Both the position numbers and the translations under genes were made by a program. Shown here one piece after another: positions 14,391 through 22,626 of a DNA stretch of 64,000 nt (position 1 is its first letter; the number at the start of each line of letters is the position of its first letter). The stretch lies in the NCBI GenBank assembly GCA_049299895.1, contig JBAQYF010000006.1:1-64000 (forward strand), given 5' to 3'. The notes below the pieces were generated by a model, which was given only the letters and a program-made list of their open reading frames with translations, did no database searches and was not told the origin of the DNA. Source of the stretch: CAIYYO01 sp049299895 (lineage in GTDB: Archaea; Altiarchaeota; Altiarchaeia; IMC4; QMZM01).

Positions 14391-15152
14391 TCACTCCGCC
14401 ATCTTCCCCAGCGACACCGTCGCCCACTTGAACATCAATATCGCAAGCACCGTCATCAGCACGTATCCTTCTATGATCACATCATTCCCGTAGTTCCCCG
14501 TGAATAGCATCCGTGAAGCATCTACCGCGTACGCAAGCGGGTTCAGCTTCGCCAGGGTCTGCAGCCATGCGGGTGCGAGGATCATCGGCAGCATTATCCC
14601 CGATAGCAGCATTACGGGCATTGCGATCATGTTTAGCGCCGGCGCGAGGCTGTCTTCTATTTTTAGGATTAGTCCGAGGGAGTATGATAGTGATGCCATT
14701 GTTATTGCTATTAGCATGTACATGGGGAGGGCCAAAAGAAAGCCCAGGAGGTTTAGTTTTAGTCCCATAGGTATTGCTATAAGGGTTATGATCAGGCATT
14801 GTGCCAGATACACTGTCACGTCTTTTAGGATCATTCCCAGTAGTATTGCGCTTCTGTTTACCGGCGTTACGAGGAATCGTTCTATTACTCCTGAGCGGAT
14901 ATCGTCTATTACGTTGAATCCTACGAATATGGGTCCGAAGATGCCGAGCATGACAAGCAGCCCTGGAATGAATACCTGTACCGTTTCTCCTTCCGGGATC
15001 CCGGGGACTGCTCCGAGGTTTTGTAGCAGGGGCATGAACAGGAAGAGGTAGAGCATGGGCATGAACAGGTTCACAAAGACGTATACGAGGTTTCTTAGCG
15101 TGTGGGTCATGTTTCGCCGGTACATGAGCATGACATCGTTTATTGCTTTCAT
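14391..15152 (-). CDS. ABC-2 type transporter permease
   Basis: A 253-residue membrane protein with about six hydrophobic segments (for example LVYVFVNLFMPMLYLFLFMP and MLLSGIMLPMILAPAWLQTLAKLNPLAYAVDASR), the standard pattern of ABC-2 exporters of the daunorubicin-resistance type. It begins MKAINDVMLMYRRNM and overlaps the ATPase gene by 4 bases, so they are one operon. Substrate is unknown; lipid, drug or polysaccharide export are all possible. Its last ~15 codons (KWATVSLGKMAE-stop) are the parent of the dispersed tail fragments at 11207, 5929, 5068 and 4053. Confidence 0.95.
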   Translation of the reverse strand: MKAINDVMLMYRRNMTHTLRNLVYVFVNLFMPMLYLFLFMPLLQNLGAVPGIPEGETVQVFIPGLLVMLGIFGPIFVGFNVIDDIRSGVIERFLVTPVNRSAILLGMILKDVTVYLAQCLIITLIAIPMGLKLNLLGFLLALPMYMLIAITMASLSYSLGLILKIEDSLAPALNMIAMPVMLLSGIMLPMILAPAWLQTLAKLNPLAYAVDASRMLFTGNYGNDVIIEGYVLMTVLAILMFKWATVSLGKMAE

Positions 15153-16129
15153 TCTTTGTCCTCCCGCAGCGATCGCCCGGTATATTTGAGGAATACGTCG
15201 TCTAGGCTTGGCTTGGACATGTTGACGTTCTCGACGATGAGATTCTTTGCGTCCAGGGTCCGTAAGATCTCTGGGAGTTTTCCTTCGCCGTCTTTTATGT
15301 AGAGGTGTATCGTTGTTTCCTGGCAGGTGAGGGATTCTGTTTTTATCTTTTCTTTCAGGAGATCGATTGCTTTTGCCGCGGTGTCCTGCGATGGGAAGCC
15401 CAGCTCTATTTTGTCTGCGCCTATCCCGTTTTTGAGTTCTTCAGGCGTTCCTTTAGCGATTATTTGGCCGTTGTCCATTATCGCTATCATGTCGCATAGT
15501 TTGTCTGCTTCGTCCATGTAGTGGGTGGTTAGGAATATCGTTACGCCGTCCGCTTTTAGTTTTTTTATCTCTTCCCAGAGGTATGATCTGCTCTGCGGGT
15601 CTAGGCCCGTTGTGGGTTCGTCGAGTAATAAGAGCTTTGGCTTGTGTATCATGCCGAGGGCAACATCCAGTCTGCGCCTCTGTCCGCCGGAGTATGATGC
15701 TGCGGGCCGGTCGATGAATGAGTCCATCTGGAAGCGTTTGACGGATTCTTTTGCGTATTTTTCGGCGTTCTTTGCGTCTATCCCGTAGAGCCTTGCCTGC
15801 AATACGAGGTTCTCGTAGCCAGTGGACTGCTGGTCCGAGCCCCCGGCCTGGCTTACGTAGCCTATGTGTTTTCTTATCTCTGCCTGCTGCCTGGAGAGAT
15901 CGTATCCTGCTATCTTTGCAACTCCTCCCGTAGGTGAGAGCATGGTCGAGAGCATCTTTTGCGTCGTCGACTTGCCCGCGCCGTTGGGTCCGAGGAAGCC
16001 GAATATCTCGCCATGCAGGACGGTTAGGTCTACGCCTTTTACGGCCGCAACCTCCTTTTTTCCTTCCTTGGATTTGTAGTAAAAGGTCTTCTTCAGGCCT
16101 TTTGTTTCGATGATGAGCGACGTTTCCAT
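15149..16129 (-). CDS. ABC exporter ATP-binding protein (DrrA type)
   Basis: A 326-residue ATPase that powers the permease at 14391. It has Walker A GPNGAGKST, the ABC signature YSGGQRRRLDVALGM, Walker B LLLLDEPTTGLDP, and the switch His in FLTTHYMDEADKLCD. The C-terminal ~100 residues form the extra domain seen in DrrA-like ATPases. The start METSLIIETKGLKKTF at 16129 is chosen because the 27 codons before it are outside the fold. A TATA-like ttattaaaag lies about 30 bases upstream on the minus strand, and the gene is divergent from the split gene at 16198. Confidence 0.95.
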   Translation of the reverse strand: METSLIIETKGLKKTFYYKSKEGKKEVAAVKGVDLTVLHGEIFGFLGPNGAGKSTTQKMLSTMLSPTGGVAKIAGYDLSRQQAEIRKHIGYVSQAGGSDQQSTGYENLVLQARLYGIDAKNAEKYAKESVKRFQMDSFIDRPAASYSGGQRRRLDVALGMIHKPKLLLLDEPTTGLDPQSRSYLWEEIKKLKADGVTIFLTTHYMDEADKLCDMIAIMDNGQIIAKGTPEELKNGIGADKIELGFPSQDTAAKAIDLLKEKIKTESLTCQETTIHLYIKDGEGKLPEILRTLDAKNLIVENVNMSKPSLDDVFLKYTGRSLREDKE

Positions 16130-16197
16130 GATGTAGGTAATAACTACGTATCTGTCTTTTAATAACGCGTATTCAAGTAATAAGAAAAACCTGAAAA

Positions 16198-16684
16198 TGG
16201 CCTTCGACAAGATCTACGATTCCGAGACCGGCTGCTGCCCAAGGTTTGATCCCGCGCCCTGGGACAAAAAAGTTATCGTCTTAAAGGATCGTCTGTTATG
16301 AAGGAGCATGTGACTTCATTCATGCATATCCCCCTGAATATGGGCGGCGTCATGAAGCGCAGCATGGAGAGGATCGTTTCCGCAGGAGCATTGTCCCCGG
16401 AGCCTTTGATGCTTTCGGACGAGAATTCGATGTGGGGTTCCGACATATACATAGCGGTAACAAAAGAGGTTCCCGGGGCGAACAACGTGAGGATCTCCGG
16501 GACTTTCCTGTCAAAGGTCTTTGTGGGCGAGTTCAAGGAGATGGGCAAATTCATAAAAGAGATGGATGAATACGTCAGGTCTGAGAATAAGACCATGAAA
16601 AAACTGTATTTCTATTACACCACGTGCCCTGCCTGCGCAAAGCACTACGGCAAGAACTATATCGTGCTGCTAGCGCAGGTATGA
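16198..16684 (+). CDS. Conserved small protein, split by a +1 frameshift
   Basis: Two abutting frames together match, from memory, one conserved bacterial/archaeal family of about 160 residues. Frame one (ATG 16198) reads MAFDKIYDSETGCCPRFDPA then PWDKKVIVLKDRLL-stop. Frame two (ATG 16298) reads MKEHVTSFMHIPLNMGGVMK, includes SDENSMWGSDIYIAVTKEVPG and ends YTTCPACAKHYGKNYIVLLAQV at 16684. The pieces join where homologues continue (WKDKL then a short spacer then FHIPLN). TGA of the first overlaps ATG of the second, so either one base is missing from the T-run or the two halves are translated in a coupled way. CCPRFDP and CPACAKHYGKNY are the family's cysteine motifs. Biochemical role unknown. 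Confidence 0.7.
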
Positions 16685-16831
16685 TTTTTGACACCTGCCA
16701 GCCTATTTCTTCAGCCTCTTTGGCATTCCTGTTCCCCCGGCGGATCAGATAATGAGAAGATATCTTAAAAATATTGAACAATCTATGACTTTTTATACCT
16801 AAAATCTAAATATATTACGTAGTTTTCCAAA

Positions 16832-17605
16832 ATGAGCGAGAAATACGTCGATCCTGGCATTCTGGCAAGCACCAGTATAGTAGCAATAATCCTCTTAGCT
16901 TGGACCATTAATGCTTATGTTTCGATCAGTCCTCCCGGGAAGAACGTTTACGTGGAGGATATGGTAGATATATTAGCCGTTCCCGGGGTGTCGACCACTA
17001 CGACTTCTACCACGGTAGTCACTACGACTACTACGACTTCTTCGACTACGACGACTACTACTTTGCGCTGGGAGGAGGTTGAGTGCTTTTCCAACGCCGA
17101 TTGCGGGACGAACGGTACTTTTGTCACAAAAGAGTTCACCTGCTATGAGGGGAACATCTACCGGCAGTACGTGCAGTTCCGCTGCGAGAAGCCCGGGACC
17201 CGGGAGGCCAGATGCGTCGGGACCGAGAAGAAGGATTTTTTGAACAAGTGCGGCGTAAACGAGCACTGCATCGACGGGGATCAGTACTGCGCTTATGCGC
17301 TCGACGTTCCCCTGACCAAGTCGGATTACGTGCCTGAGAATTCGACGCTGGTCTATGTGAGCAACAAGGGTTTTTCGTCGAGCAAGGGTTATACTTTCAT
17401 GGCGATGTATGTGGTGTCTGAATTGGACAAGCCCAAGCGCCTGGCAGTGGACGTGATCAGGCCGAACGGCTACGACAACTGGGAGTATGTCGGCTACAAT
17501 AAGGGGACAGATGTTGGCAACATAAGCGTGGGGATAAAAGAGTTGTACAAGAACGGGTATGAGATTAGAGCAACGTTGTGGGTCCTTGAGAAGGATAAGA
17601 GATAA
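16832..17605 (+). CDS. Membrane-anchored surface protein, Thr-rich linker
   Basis: A 257-residue protein with one N-terminal transmembrane anchor (residues ~10-32, STSIVAIILLAWTINAYVS), then a Ser/Thr linker (about residues 55-80, nearly all Thr/Ser and probably glycosylated), then an extracellular Cys-rich domain (NADCGTNGTF through GVNEHCIDGDQYCA) and a beta-rich end. The Cys pairs suggest disulfides outside the cell. The anchor faces the domain outward. No family name is recognised for the outer domain. Confidence 0.75.
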   Translation: MSEKYVDPGILASTSIVAIILLAWTINAYVSISPPGKNVYVEDMVDILAVPGVSTTTTSTTVVTTTTTTSSTTTTTTLRWEEVECFSNADCGTNGTFVTKEFTCYEGNIYRQYVQFRCEKPGTREARCVGTEKKDFLNKCGVNEHCIDGDQYCAYALDVPLTKSDYVPENSTLVYVSNKGFSSSKGYTFMAMYVVSELDKPKRLAVDVIRPNGYDNWEYVGYNKGTDVGNISVGIKELYKNGYEIRATLWVLEKDKR

Positions 17606-17710
17606 TCAAAGTATTCTCTCCCGGTTCACCGGGTAAATTCTGCTGCGAGCAGGAAAGAGAATATTTCCAGGAGAAAGGGAAATATGAACATTTCCGCTGA
17701 TTCGCTTATA

Positions 17711-18586
17711 TTATTTCGCTGTCTTCCTCTTCGCGTAAACGAATACCGCCACCGCCGCCAGGACCAGCAGGACTATCAGGTAGAAGAAGTAATTGGCTCT
17801 GTTCCCTCCTTGCTCCTCTCCCGGCAGAGTTTCATCCGGAGCTTCGGATGTTAGTGTTTCTTCTGTGATTGACACTTTGATGGGTATTTTTACGTTGCTC
17901 CTGGAAGGATCGTTTGTTCTGAGTGTTATTTCTCCTTGTTTTTCTCCGGTTTCTGCGGTGTCAATGGAGAAGGTGTAATCAGCGATGCCTTCTATGGGCG
18001 GCAGCGTGAAACTTTTTTTGTCCGCGCTGGCATATTCCGGGGTCTCGAAAACGCCTTCCAGCGGGGCGTTTCCCTCGGAGAATACCGTCAGCCTGAGGGT
18101 CAGGGGGGAACCCCTTGAAACTGTTTCCTCAAAGGAAGCGGGGGTGTAGGCGATATAAGGAGTATTATCTGGCAGCGTCTTGTATTTCGGGGCAACGTAT
18201 GCGGGGTCGTGCTTGTTGCCCTGTTCGAGCAGCCAGGTCATCAGTTCTCCTCTGTCGTCGAGGAAGGAATTCTTGACGGATGCGCTTTCTGTTATCACCA
18301 TGCCTTTTGTGAATACATATACCTGGGAGTAGGGAAATGATGCGTCGCCGTAGTTCTTTATGGATACGTAGCTATCGGCAGGTATTTTCTTGAGCTGGAC
18401 GGATGGAAGATTTTGTATTCTTGCCGTGAGTTCTGACAGTTCTGCCGGAGTCATGTCCCATTGCACGGTTCCGCGTCCGGAGTAGACCTCGATGGATGCT
18501 GCAACCTTTGAGTTCCCTTCGGCAAAACCTGATTGGGATATTAGGTACATAAGTATCAAACCGCTTATTATCGTCTTCTTTTTCAT
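17711..18586 (-). CDS. Secreted beta-domain protein with C-terminal anchor
   Basis: A 291-residue protein with an N-terminal signal peptide (MKKKTIISGLILMYLISQSGFAEG), an unassigned domain (30-135, containing the WDMTPAELSELTARI helix), a COG1361/BatD-like Ig-type beta domain (~150-235, with the TPASFEETVSRGSPLTLRLTV strands) and a C-terminal membrane helix (YFFYLIVLLVLAAVAVFVYAKRK). It lies on the outside face, anchored by its C-terminus. It is 18 bases downstream of the large surface protein at 18605, same strand, and so probably co-transcribed. Confidence 0.75.
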   Translation of the reverse strand: MKKKTIISGLILMYLISQSGFAEGNSKVAASIEVYSGRGTVQWDMTPAELSELTARIQNLPSVQLKKIPADSYVSIKNYGDASFPYSQVYVFTKGMVITESASVKNSFLDDRGELMTWLLEQGNKHDPAYVAPKYKTLPDNTPYIAYTPASFEETVSRGSPLTLRLTVFSEGNAPLEGVFETPEYASADKKSFTLPPIEGIADYTFSIDTAETGEKQGEITLRTNDPSRSNVKIPIKVSITEETLTSEAPDETLPGEEQGGNRANYFFYLIVLLVLAAVAVFVYAKRKTAK

Positions 18587-18604
18587 TTTTTTATTAGTCT
18601 ACCT

Positions 18605-21133
18605 TTAGTAGGGGCATGAACTGCCGCCCGCTATGCTTACCGCAGTCTTGTCCACGCAGAAGTATCCGCAGAATGACGTGTATATCCCGCGGTCCGCAGT
18701 CTCGGGGTTTGTTATCTTGTTTCCTGAATTGTCGACGTTCCTTACGGTGGTTGAACCGGGCTTGTGCGACCAGCGGCCGTTATCGTCAAGGCGGTACCAG
18801 TGGAAGTCGTCTCCTGGCGCGACGACCAATGCCACTTTGTGCATGCAGCCCGTGCATGGGCCGCCGGTCTTCCCCAGGTACTTGAGACCGTCCGCATTCG
18901 CCCCCTGTATGACCGAAGAGCATTCAAGTGCTACCCTGTAGCCATGTGCGTATCCGGGCTGGGCGAAGTTGTCTGTCTCCTTGTCGCATCCGTAGTTGTA
19001 GCAATTGTTGCAGTTCAACGCCCTGAGGTCGTTGTTCCATCTGCCGGGATTATAGGACGGCACGCAACTGGATAGAGTAGTTGTTGTCGCAGTGCTGCTG
19101 GTCGTGGTCGCCTGAGTTGTGGAGGACACAGTAGTTGTCGTTGTGACCGACGCAGTGGTTGACGTGAATGTGGTTGATACATACGTGGTTGTGACAAAGG
19201 ATGTTGTCACAAAAGTAGTCGGCGCGTAGGTGGTTGTCACATAGGTCGTGGGATAGAAAGTAGTGCTCGAGCCGCAGCACGTATCATCATAATCAAGATA
19301 TGACAGGCCTATTGAGGAGTCATCGACGCATCTGAAACAATCCATGAACGTGGAGCAGTCCCCTACGGGCGTTCCGAAGCAAAAATCCATCGGCGTCGGG
19401 AACAGTGTTGTCGGGGGGATCGTTGGCGTGGGAATGGTAGTAGGAGCTGATCCGCAGGAGGTATCATATTCAAAAGTCGGCCCGTAGGCGGGATTGTCTA
19501 CGCACCTTAGGTACATCACCCAGAAGGAGCACTGCCCGACCGGTGTTCCGTCGATGCATGTTCCAGTGCTTAGAGTGGTCGTGGTTATGGGGTTTGTGGT
19601 CGATGCCGAGGAGGTAACCGGGCTGGAAGACGTGGGGGACAACGTCGTAGTAACACTTCCGGAACATCTGCCTTTTACACAACCGGACTGCTGGCTGTTA
19701 GAGCCGCGGGTAATATAAATAGTCTGACCATTATACCTGCAAGCAGTAATAGCAGGAGAACCACTAATCGTATTAGTCCCGCCCTGGCAAGTAACCGTAC
19801 AGTCCATGTCACCGGGCCGGCAACAATTAACGCAAATATCACCAGAAGGAACAGGAACATGAGTCGTCGGAGGAGACATAGTAGTAGGACCAGGAGGCAT
19901 AGTAGTAGGTATAGAACCGCTGCATCGGCCATTCACACAATTCTGGGACTGAGAACTTGTACCACTCCATACGGTAATCACACCGCCAAGATACTGGCAA
20001 TCGGTAATAGCAGGAGATCCGTCAAAATTCCTTGTTCCCCCGTCGCATACGACGCTGCAGGTCATATCTCCCGGTTTGCAACAGTCATTGCATATCTCAT
20101 CCGCGAAAGATGCCTGGGGGTTGATCTCTTTTCCAGGGTAGTTCAATATCAGCCGGGGCCCGTTAAAGCTGTTTCCGTAGAAAATCACGTCCTGTGAAAC
20201 CCATGCATTATTCCCGGAGCATGATGCTTTTCCTGCCGATGCCCAGGGGTCTTCTGTTCCGCGAATCTGCAGAGACAGGGTTTTCTGTCCCGAGGAGTAA
20301 GCTTTGTTGACCGCGTCTGTAACGTCGAAGGATATGTCTCCCCCTGAATCCACCCATATGACGGATAACATGCTGCCAGATGCGTCGAACAGGTCTTTGC
20401 ATTCTCCGCAATAGGGCTGTGTGCATATGTCTCCTCCGGCCACGCAGGAAACAGGCTTCCAGGAACTGCTTGCACTGTAAACGGATACGGACTGCATCTT
20501 GTTTACGGCGCTTACGGACAACTTCAGGCTGGCGCCGTATATAATCATTGGAGAGATCGCAGGCAGATCGTATTTAAGATTCACCCTTTCTCTTGCGGGC
20601 GAATAATACATTTCTTCTTTGTTGTAGCATTTGTAGCCTGCGGAGTATTCTCCGGAATTGTCTGGAGCCGAGCAGGCGTAATAAGAGTTCTCGCATCCTT
20701 CATGCACGTTTATGGCATATACCTGGGCCGACTCCGCCGGGGCCAGAGCCCTGGACTCAACGACTTGTATCTGGGCTTGATAGGCCCGGGTCCTACCGCA
20801 GGAGAAGTAATCATAGTCTACCTGCAGCAAAAGTTCTTTGTCGGGGATGGGGGAAACCGTTACCTGGCATTTTTTGCTTTCTTTCGCTCTCACCTGGTAG
20901 GACTCGCATGAGAAGGACCTGAAACCCTGGCTTGCAGATATCCTCTTTATGCTCGCATCAGTGTCTCCCGCATTGGCCACAACGACTTGGAAAGTGTTTA
21001 CCTGTTGGTATTTCAGAGTATCGGCGTTGAGTACGCTTAGCGAGATTTTTGCACTTGGACAAACAGCGGACTGGGCAAACGCATGGCATACCAGTAGAAT
21101 TAAAACACAACATATAAAAGCTTTTTCTTTCAT
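18605..21133 (-). CDS. Large secreted Cys-rich surface protein
   Basis: An 842-residue exported protein (signal peptide MKEKAFICCVLILLVCHAFAQS). After a CARDB-like beta domain (~25-130) comes a beta-sandwich of the kind that binds carbohydrate (~140-335, NVHEGCENSYYACSAPDN). Two near-identical Cys modules follow (CCKPGDMTCSVVC near 350 and CCRPGDMDCTVTC near 435), then two TPVG-x-C modules, all joined by Thr/Pro linkers. The C-terminal ~150 residues contain NCNNCYNYGCD, GCMHKVALVVAPG and DDFHWYRLDDNGRWSHKPG, a conserved but uncharacterised module whose Cys and His order resembles NlpC/P60-type cysteine hydrolases. No membrane anchor is seen. Confidence 0.8.
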   Translation of the reverse strand: MKEKAFICCVLILLVCHAFAQSAVCPSAKISLSVLNADTLKYQQVNTFQVVVANAGDTDASIKRISASQGFRSFSCESYQVRAKESKKCQVTVSPIPDKELLLQVDYDYFSCGRTRAYQAQIQVVESRALAPAESAQVYAINVHEGCENSYYACSAPDNSGEYSAGYKCYNKEEMYYSPARERVNLKYDLPAISPMIIYGASLKLSVSAVNKMQSVSVYSASSSWKPVSCVAGGDICTQPYCGECKDLFDASGSMLSVIWVDSGGDISFDVTDAVNKAYSSGQKTLSLQIRGTEDPWASAGKASCSGNNAWVSQDVIFYGNSFNGPRLILNYPGKEINPQASFADEICNDCCKPGDMTCSVVCDGGTRNFDGSPAITDCQYLGGVITVWSGTSSQSQNCVNGRCSGSIPTTMPPGPTTMSPPTTHVPVPSGDICVNCCRPGDMDCTVTCQGGTNTISGSPAITACRYNGQTIYITRGSNSQQSGCVKGRCSGSVTTTLSPTSSSPVTSSASTTNPITTTTLSTGTCIDGTPVGQCSFWVMYLRCVDNPAYGPTFEYDTSCGSAPTTIPTPTIPPTTLFPTPMDFCFGTPVGDCSTFMDCFRCVDDSSIGLSYLDYDDTCCGSSTTFYPTTYVTTTYAPTTFVTTSFVTTTYVSTTFTSTTASVTTTTTVSSTTQATTTSSTATTTTLSSCVPSYNPGRWNNDLRALNCNNCYNYGCDKETDNFAQPGYAHGYRVALECSSVIQGANADGLKYLGKTGGPCTGCMHKVALVVAPGDDFHWYRLDDNGRWSHKPGSTTVRNVDNSGNKITNPETADRGIYTSFCGYFCVDKTAVSIAGGSSCPY

Positions 21134-21169
21134 TATAATACCTGTTAACGGATTGGGCGGATGACAATA

Positions 21170-21352
21170 AATACCTTATGGAGGGGAGGATTGCATATTT
21201 GGACAGGGGAGTAAATCACTGCGCAGGATTACAATGTATTCTTAATAGGGGATCATCATATCCCGGCCTCAATAGGATTGCAGGGCATACGCCCTTGCCA
21301 ACCTGCCGCGTAGTGCCCTCGCCCTGCTTGGGCACTACTTCCCAATTCTAGA
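21170..21352. other. Structured intergenic region
   Basis: Between the surface protein start (21133) and the permease stop (21353) there is no gene, but three hairpins: GGGGAT-catcat-ATCCC (about 21250-21266), GGGC-atac-GCCC (about 21285-21296), and AGTGCCC-tcgccctgctt-GGGCACT (about 21313-21338). They may act as terminators for the efflux operon or form a small RNA. Nothing else can be supported. Confidence 0.4.
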
Positions 21353-22558
21353 TTACTCATATCTCAGGGCCTCGACCGGGTTCAGTTCCGACGCCTGCTT
21401 TGCAGGCAGGAACCCGGAGAGGACTCCCACTATAAAAGAGAATGACAGCGCCCCGATTATGAGTTGAGGCGTGATCGACGCCTGGATCATGGTCGAGTCA
21501 AGCTGTGTTAGCGCGACGTATTCTACTCCTTTGCTCATAGCCGCCCCCAACAGGCAGCCAAGCGAGCCTCCGATCAGTCCTATTATCCCGGATTCTATAA
21601 TGAACATAGTCGTTATGGTGGAATTACGGGCGCCTATCGCTTTCATGACTCCTATCTCGCGGGTTCTCTCCAGGACGGATGTGTACATCGTATTCATGAT
21701 GTTCACGCCGCCAACTACCAGGGATATGAGAGCTATTCCTACGACTATTGCTTGTACCGCATCGAGTATCGTCCCGACGGCGGACATTATCTGGTCCATT
21801 GTGATCACAGTTACGCTTTCTTCTCCTTTCTTTTCGCTTCTGTCCCTGCGGATCTTTTCTTTTATTTTTTCTGCTACGTCTTTTGGTTCGTAGTCGTCTC
21901 GGACCCGGACCATTATCTCCATATAGTCGTCTTTTACGGAAAAGAGGCTTCTGTAGTCGTCTTCTATTATGTAGATATTGGTATCGTCCGATGGATTGCC
22001 TATCCTGCTGATGAATGAAGCGACTGTGAATCTCCGGTCGTTTATGGTTATCTTGTCCCCTATTTTCAGGGGCGTGTCGAATATGTTATCCGTGCCGTAG
22101 TATTCGTATCCTATTGCAGCCTTGCCTGATTCTCCCGCCTTGAATTTCTTTTGTCCTTTTTCTATTTTTATGCCGGTTCCTTCCAGGAGGATGTCCTGCG
22201 CGTCTCCGGGGGCTAAACCGCTTACGTACGCATAATAAACCTGGTCCCGGTATTTTATTTTTGCGCTTTTCGCGCTCAACCCGGCAGCAAGGTCTACTCC
22301 CTTCACGGATTTGATCAGATCTATATCGTGGTCTGTGAGCTTGGATGAGCCGCCCCCCATCCCGCTAGCCATTACCAATATGAGGTTCGAGCCGAGGATT
22401 GCGAACTGCTGGTCTATGGCATTCTGCAGTCCTTCACCAAGAGAGATCAGTGAGACTATGGCGGCGATCCCGATCACTATCCCTATCACTGTGAGCCAGC
22501 TTCTGATGCCCTTGTTTTTTATGCTTTTCAGCGAGATCTTCAGTAAATCTTCGATCAT
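21353..22558 (-). CDS. MacB/FtsX-type ABC transporter permease 2
   Basis: A 401-residue permease of the MacB/FtsX family. The N-terminal helix WLTVIGIVIGIAAIVSLISLG is followed by a large extracytoplasmic MacB periplasmic-core-like domain (~50-260) and three C-terminal helices including VVGGVNIMNTMYTSVLERTREIGVMKAIGARN, the FtsX signature. It ends LNPVEALRYE, the usual family end. The start at 22558 (MIEDLLKISLKSIKNKG) is chosen over 22600 because it puts the first helix at the normal place. It is the last gene of the operon that begins at 26910 and is paralogous to the preceding permease. Confidence 0.93.
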   Translation of the reverse strand: MIEDLLKISLKSIKNKGIRSWLTVIGIVIGIAAIVSLISLGEGLQNAIDQQFAILGSNLILVMASGMGGGSSKLTDHDIDLIKSVKGVDLAAGLSAKSAKIKYRDQVYYAYVSGLAPGDAQDILLEGTGIKIEKGQKKFKAGESGKAAIGYEYYGTDNIFDTPLKIGDKITINDRRFTVASFISRIGNPSDDTNIYIIEDDYRSLFSVKDDYMEIMVRVRDDYEPKDVAEKIKEKIRRDRSEKKGEESVTVITMDQIMSAVGTILDAVQAIVVGIALISLVVGGVNIMNTMYTSVLERTREIGVMKAIGARNSTITTMFIIESGIIGLIGGSLGCLLGAAMSKGVEYVALTQLDSTMIQASITPQLIIGALSFSFIVGVLSGFLPAKQASELNPVEALRYE

Positions 22559-22581
22559 TTTTTTGAACCTCGATTTATCAA

Positions 22582-22626
22582 GTGGGGTCGTAAACCCCAC
22601 AGTTCATGACCGACCTTGGTCGGTCA
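22582..22626. terminator. Two tight hairpins between the permease genes
   Basis: GTGGGGT-cgtaa-ACCCCAC (22582-22600) and TGACCGACC-tt-GGTCGGTCA (22607-22626, perfect 9-bp stem, overlapping the stop of the upstream permease) lie in the 65-base gap. The first belongs to a GTGGGGTC/GACCCCAC hairpin type also found at 34476 and 60132. They may stabilise or attenuate the operon mRNA. Confidence 0.45.
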
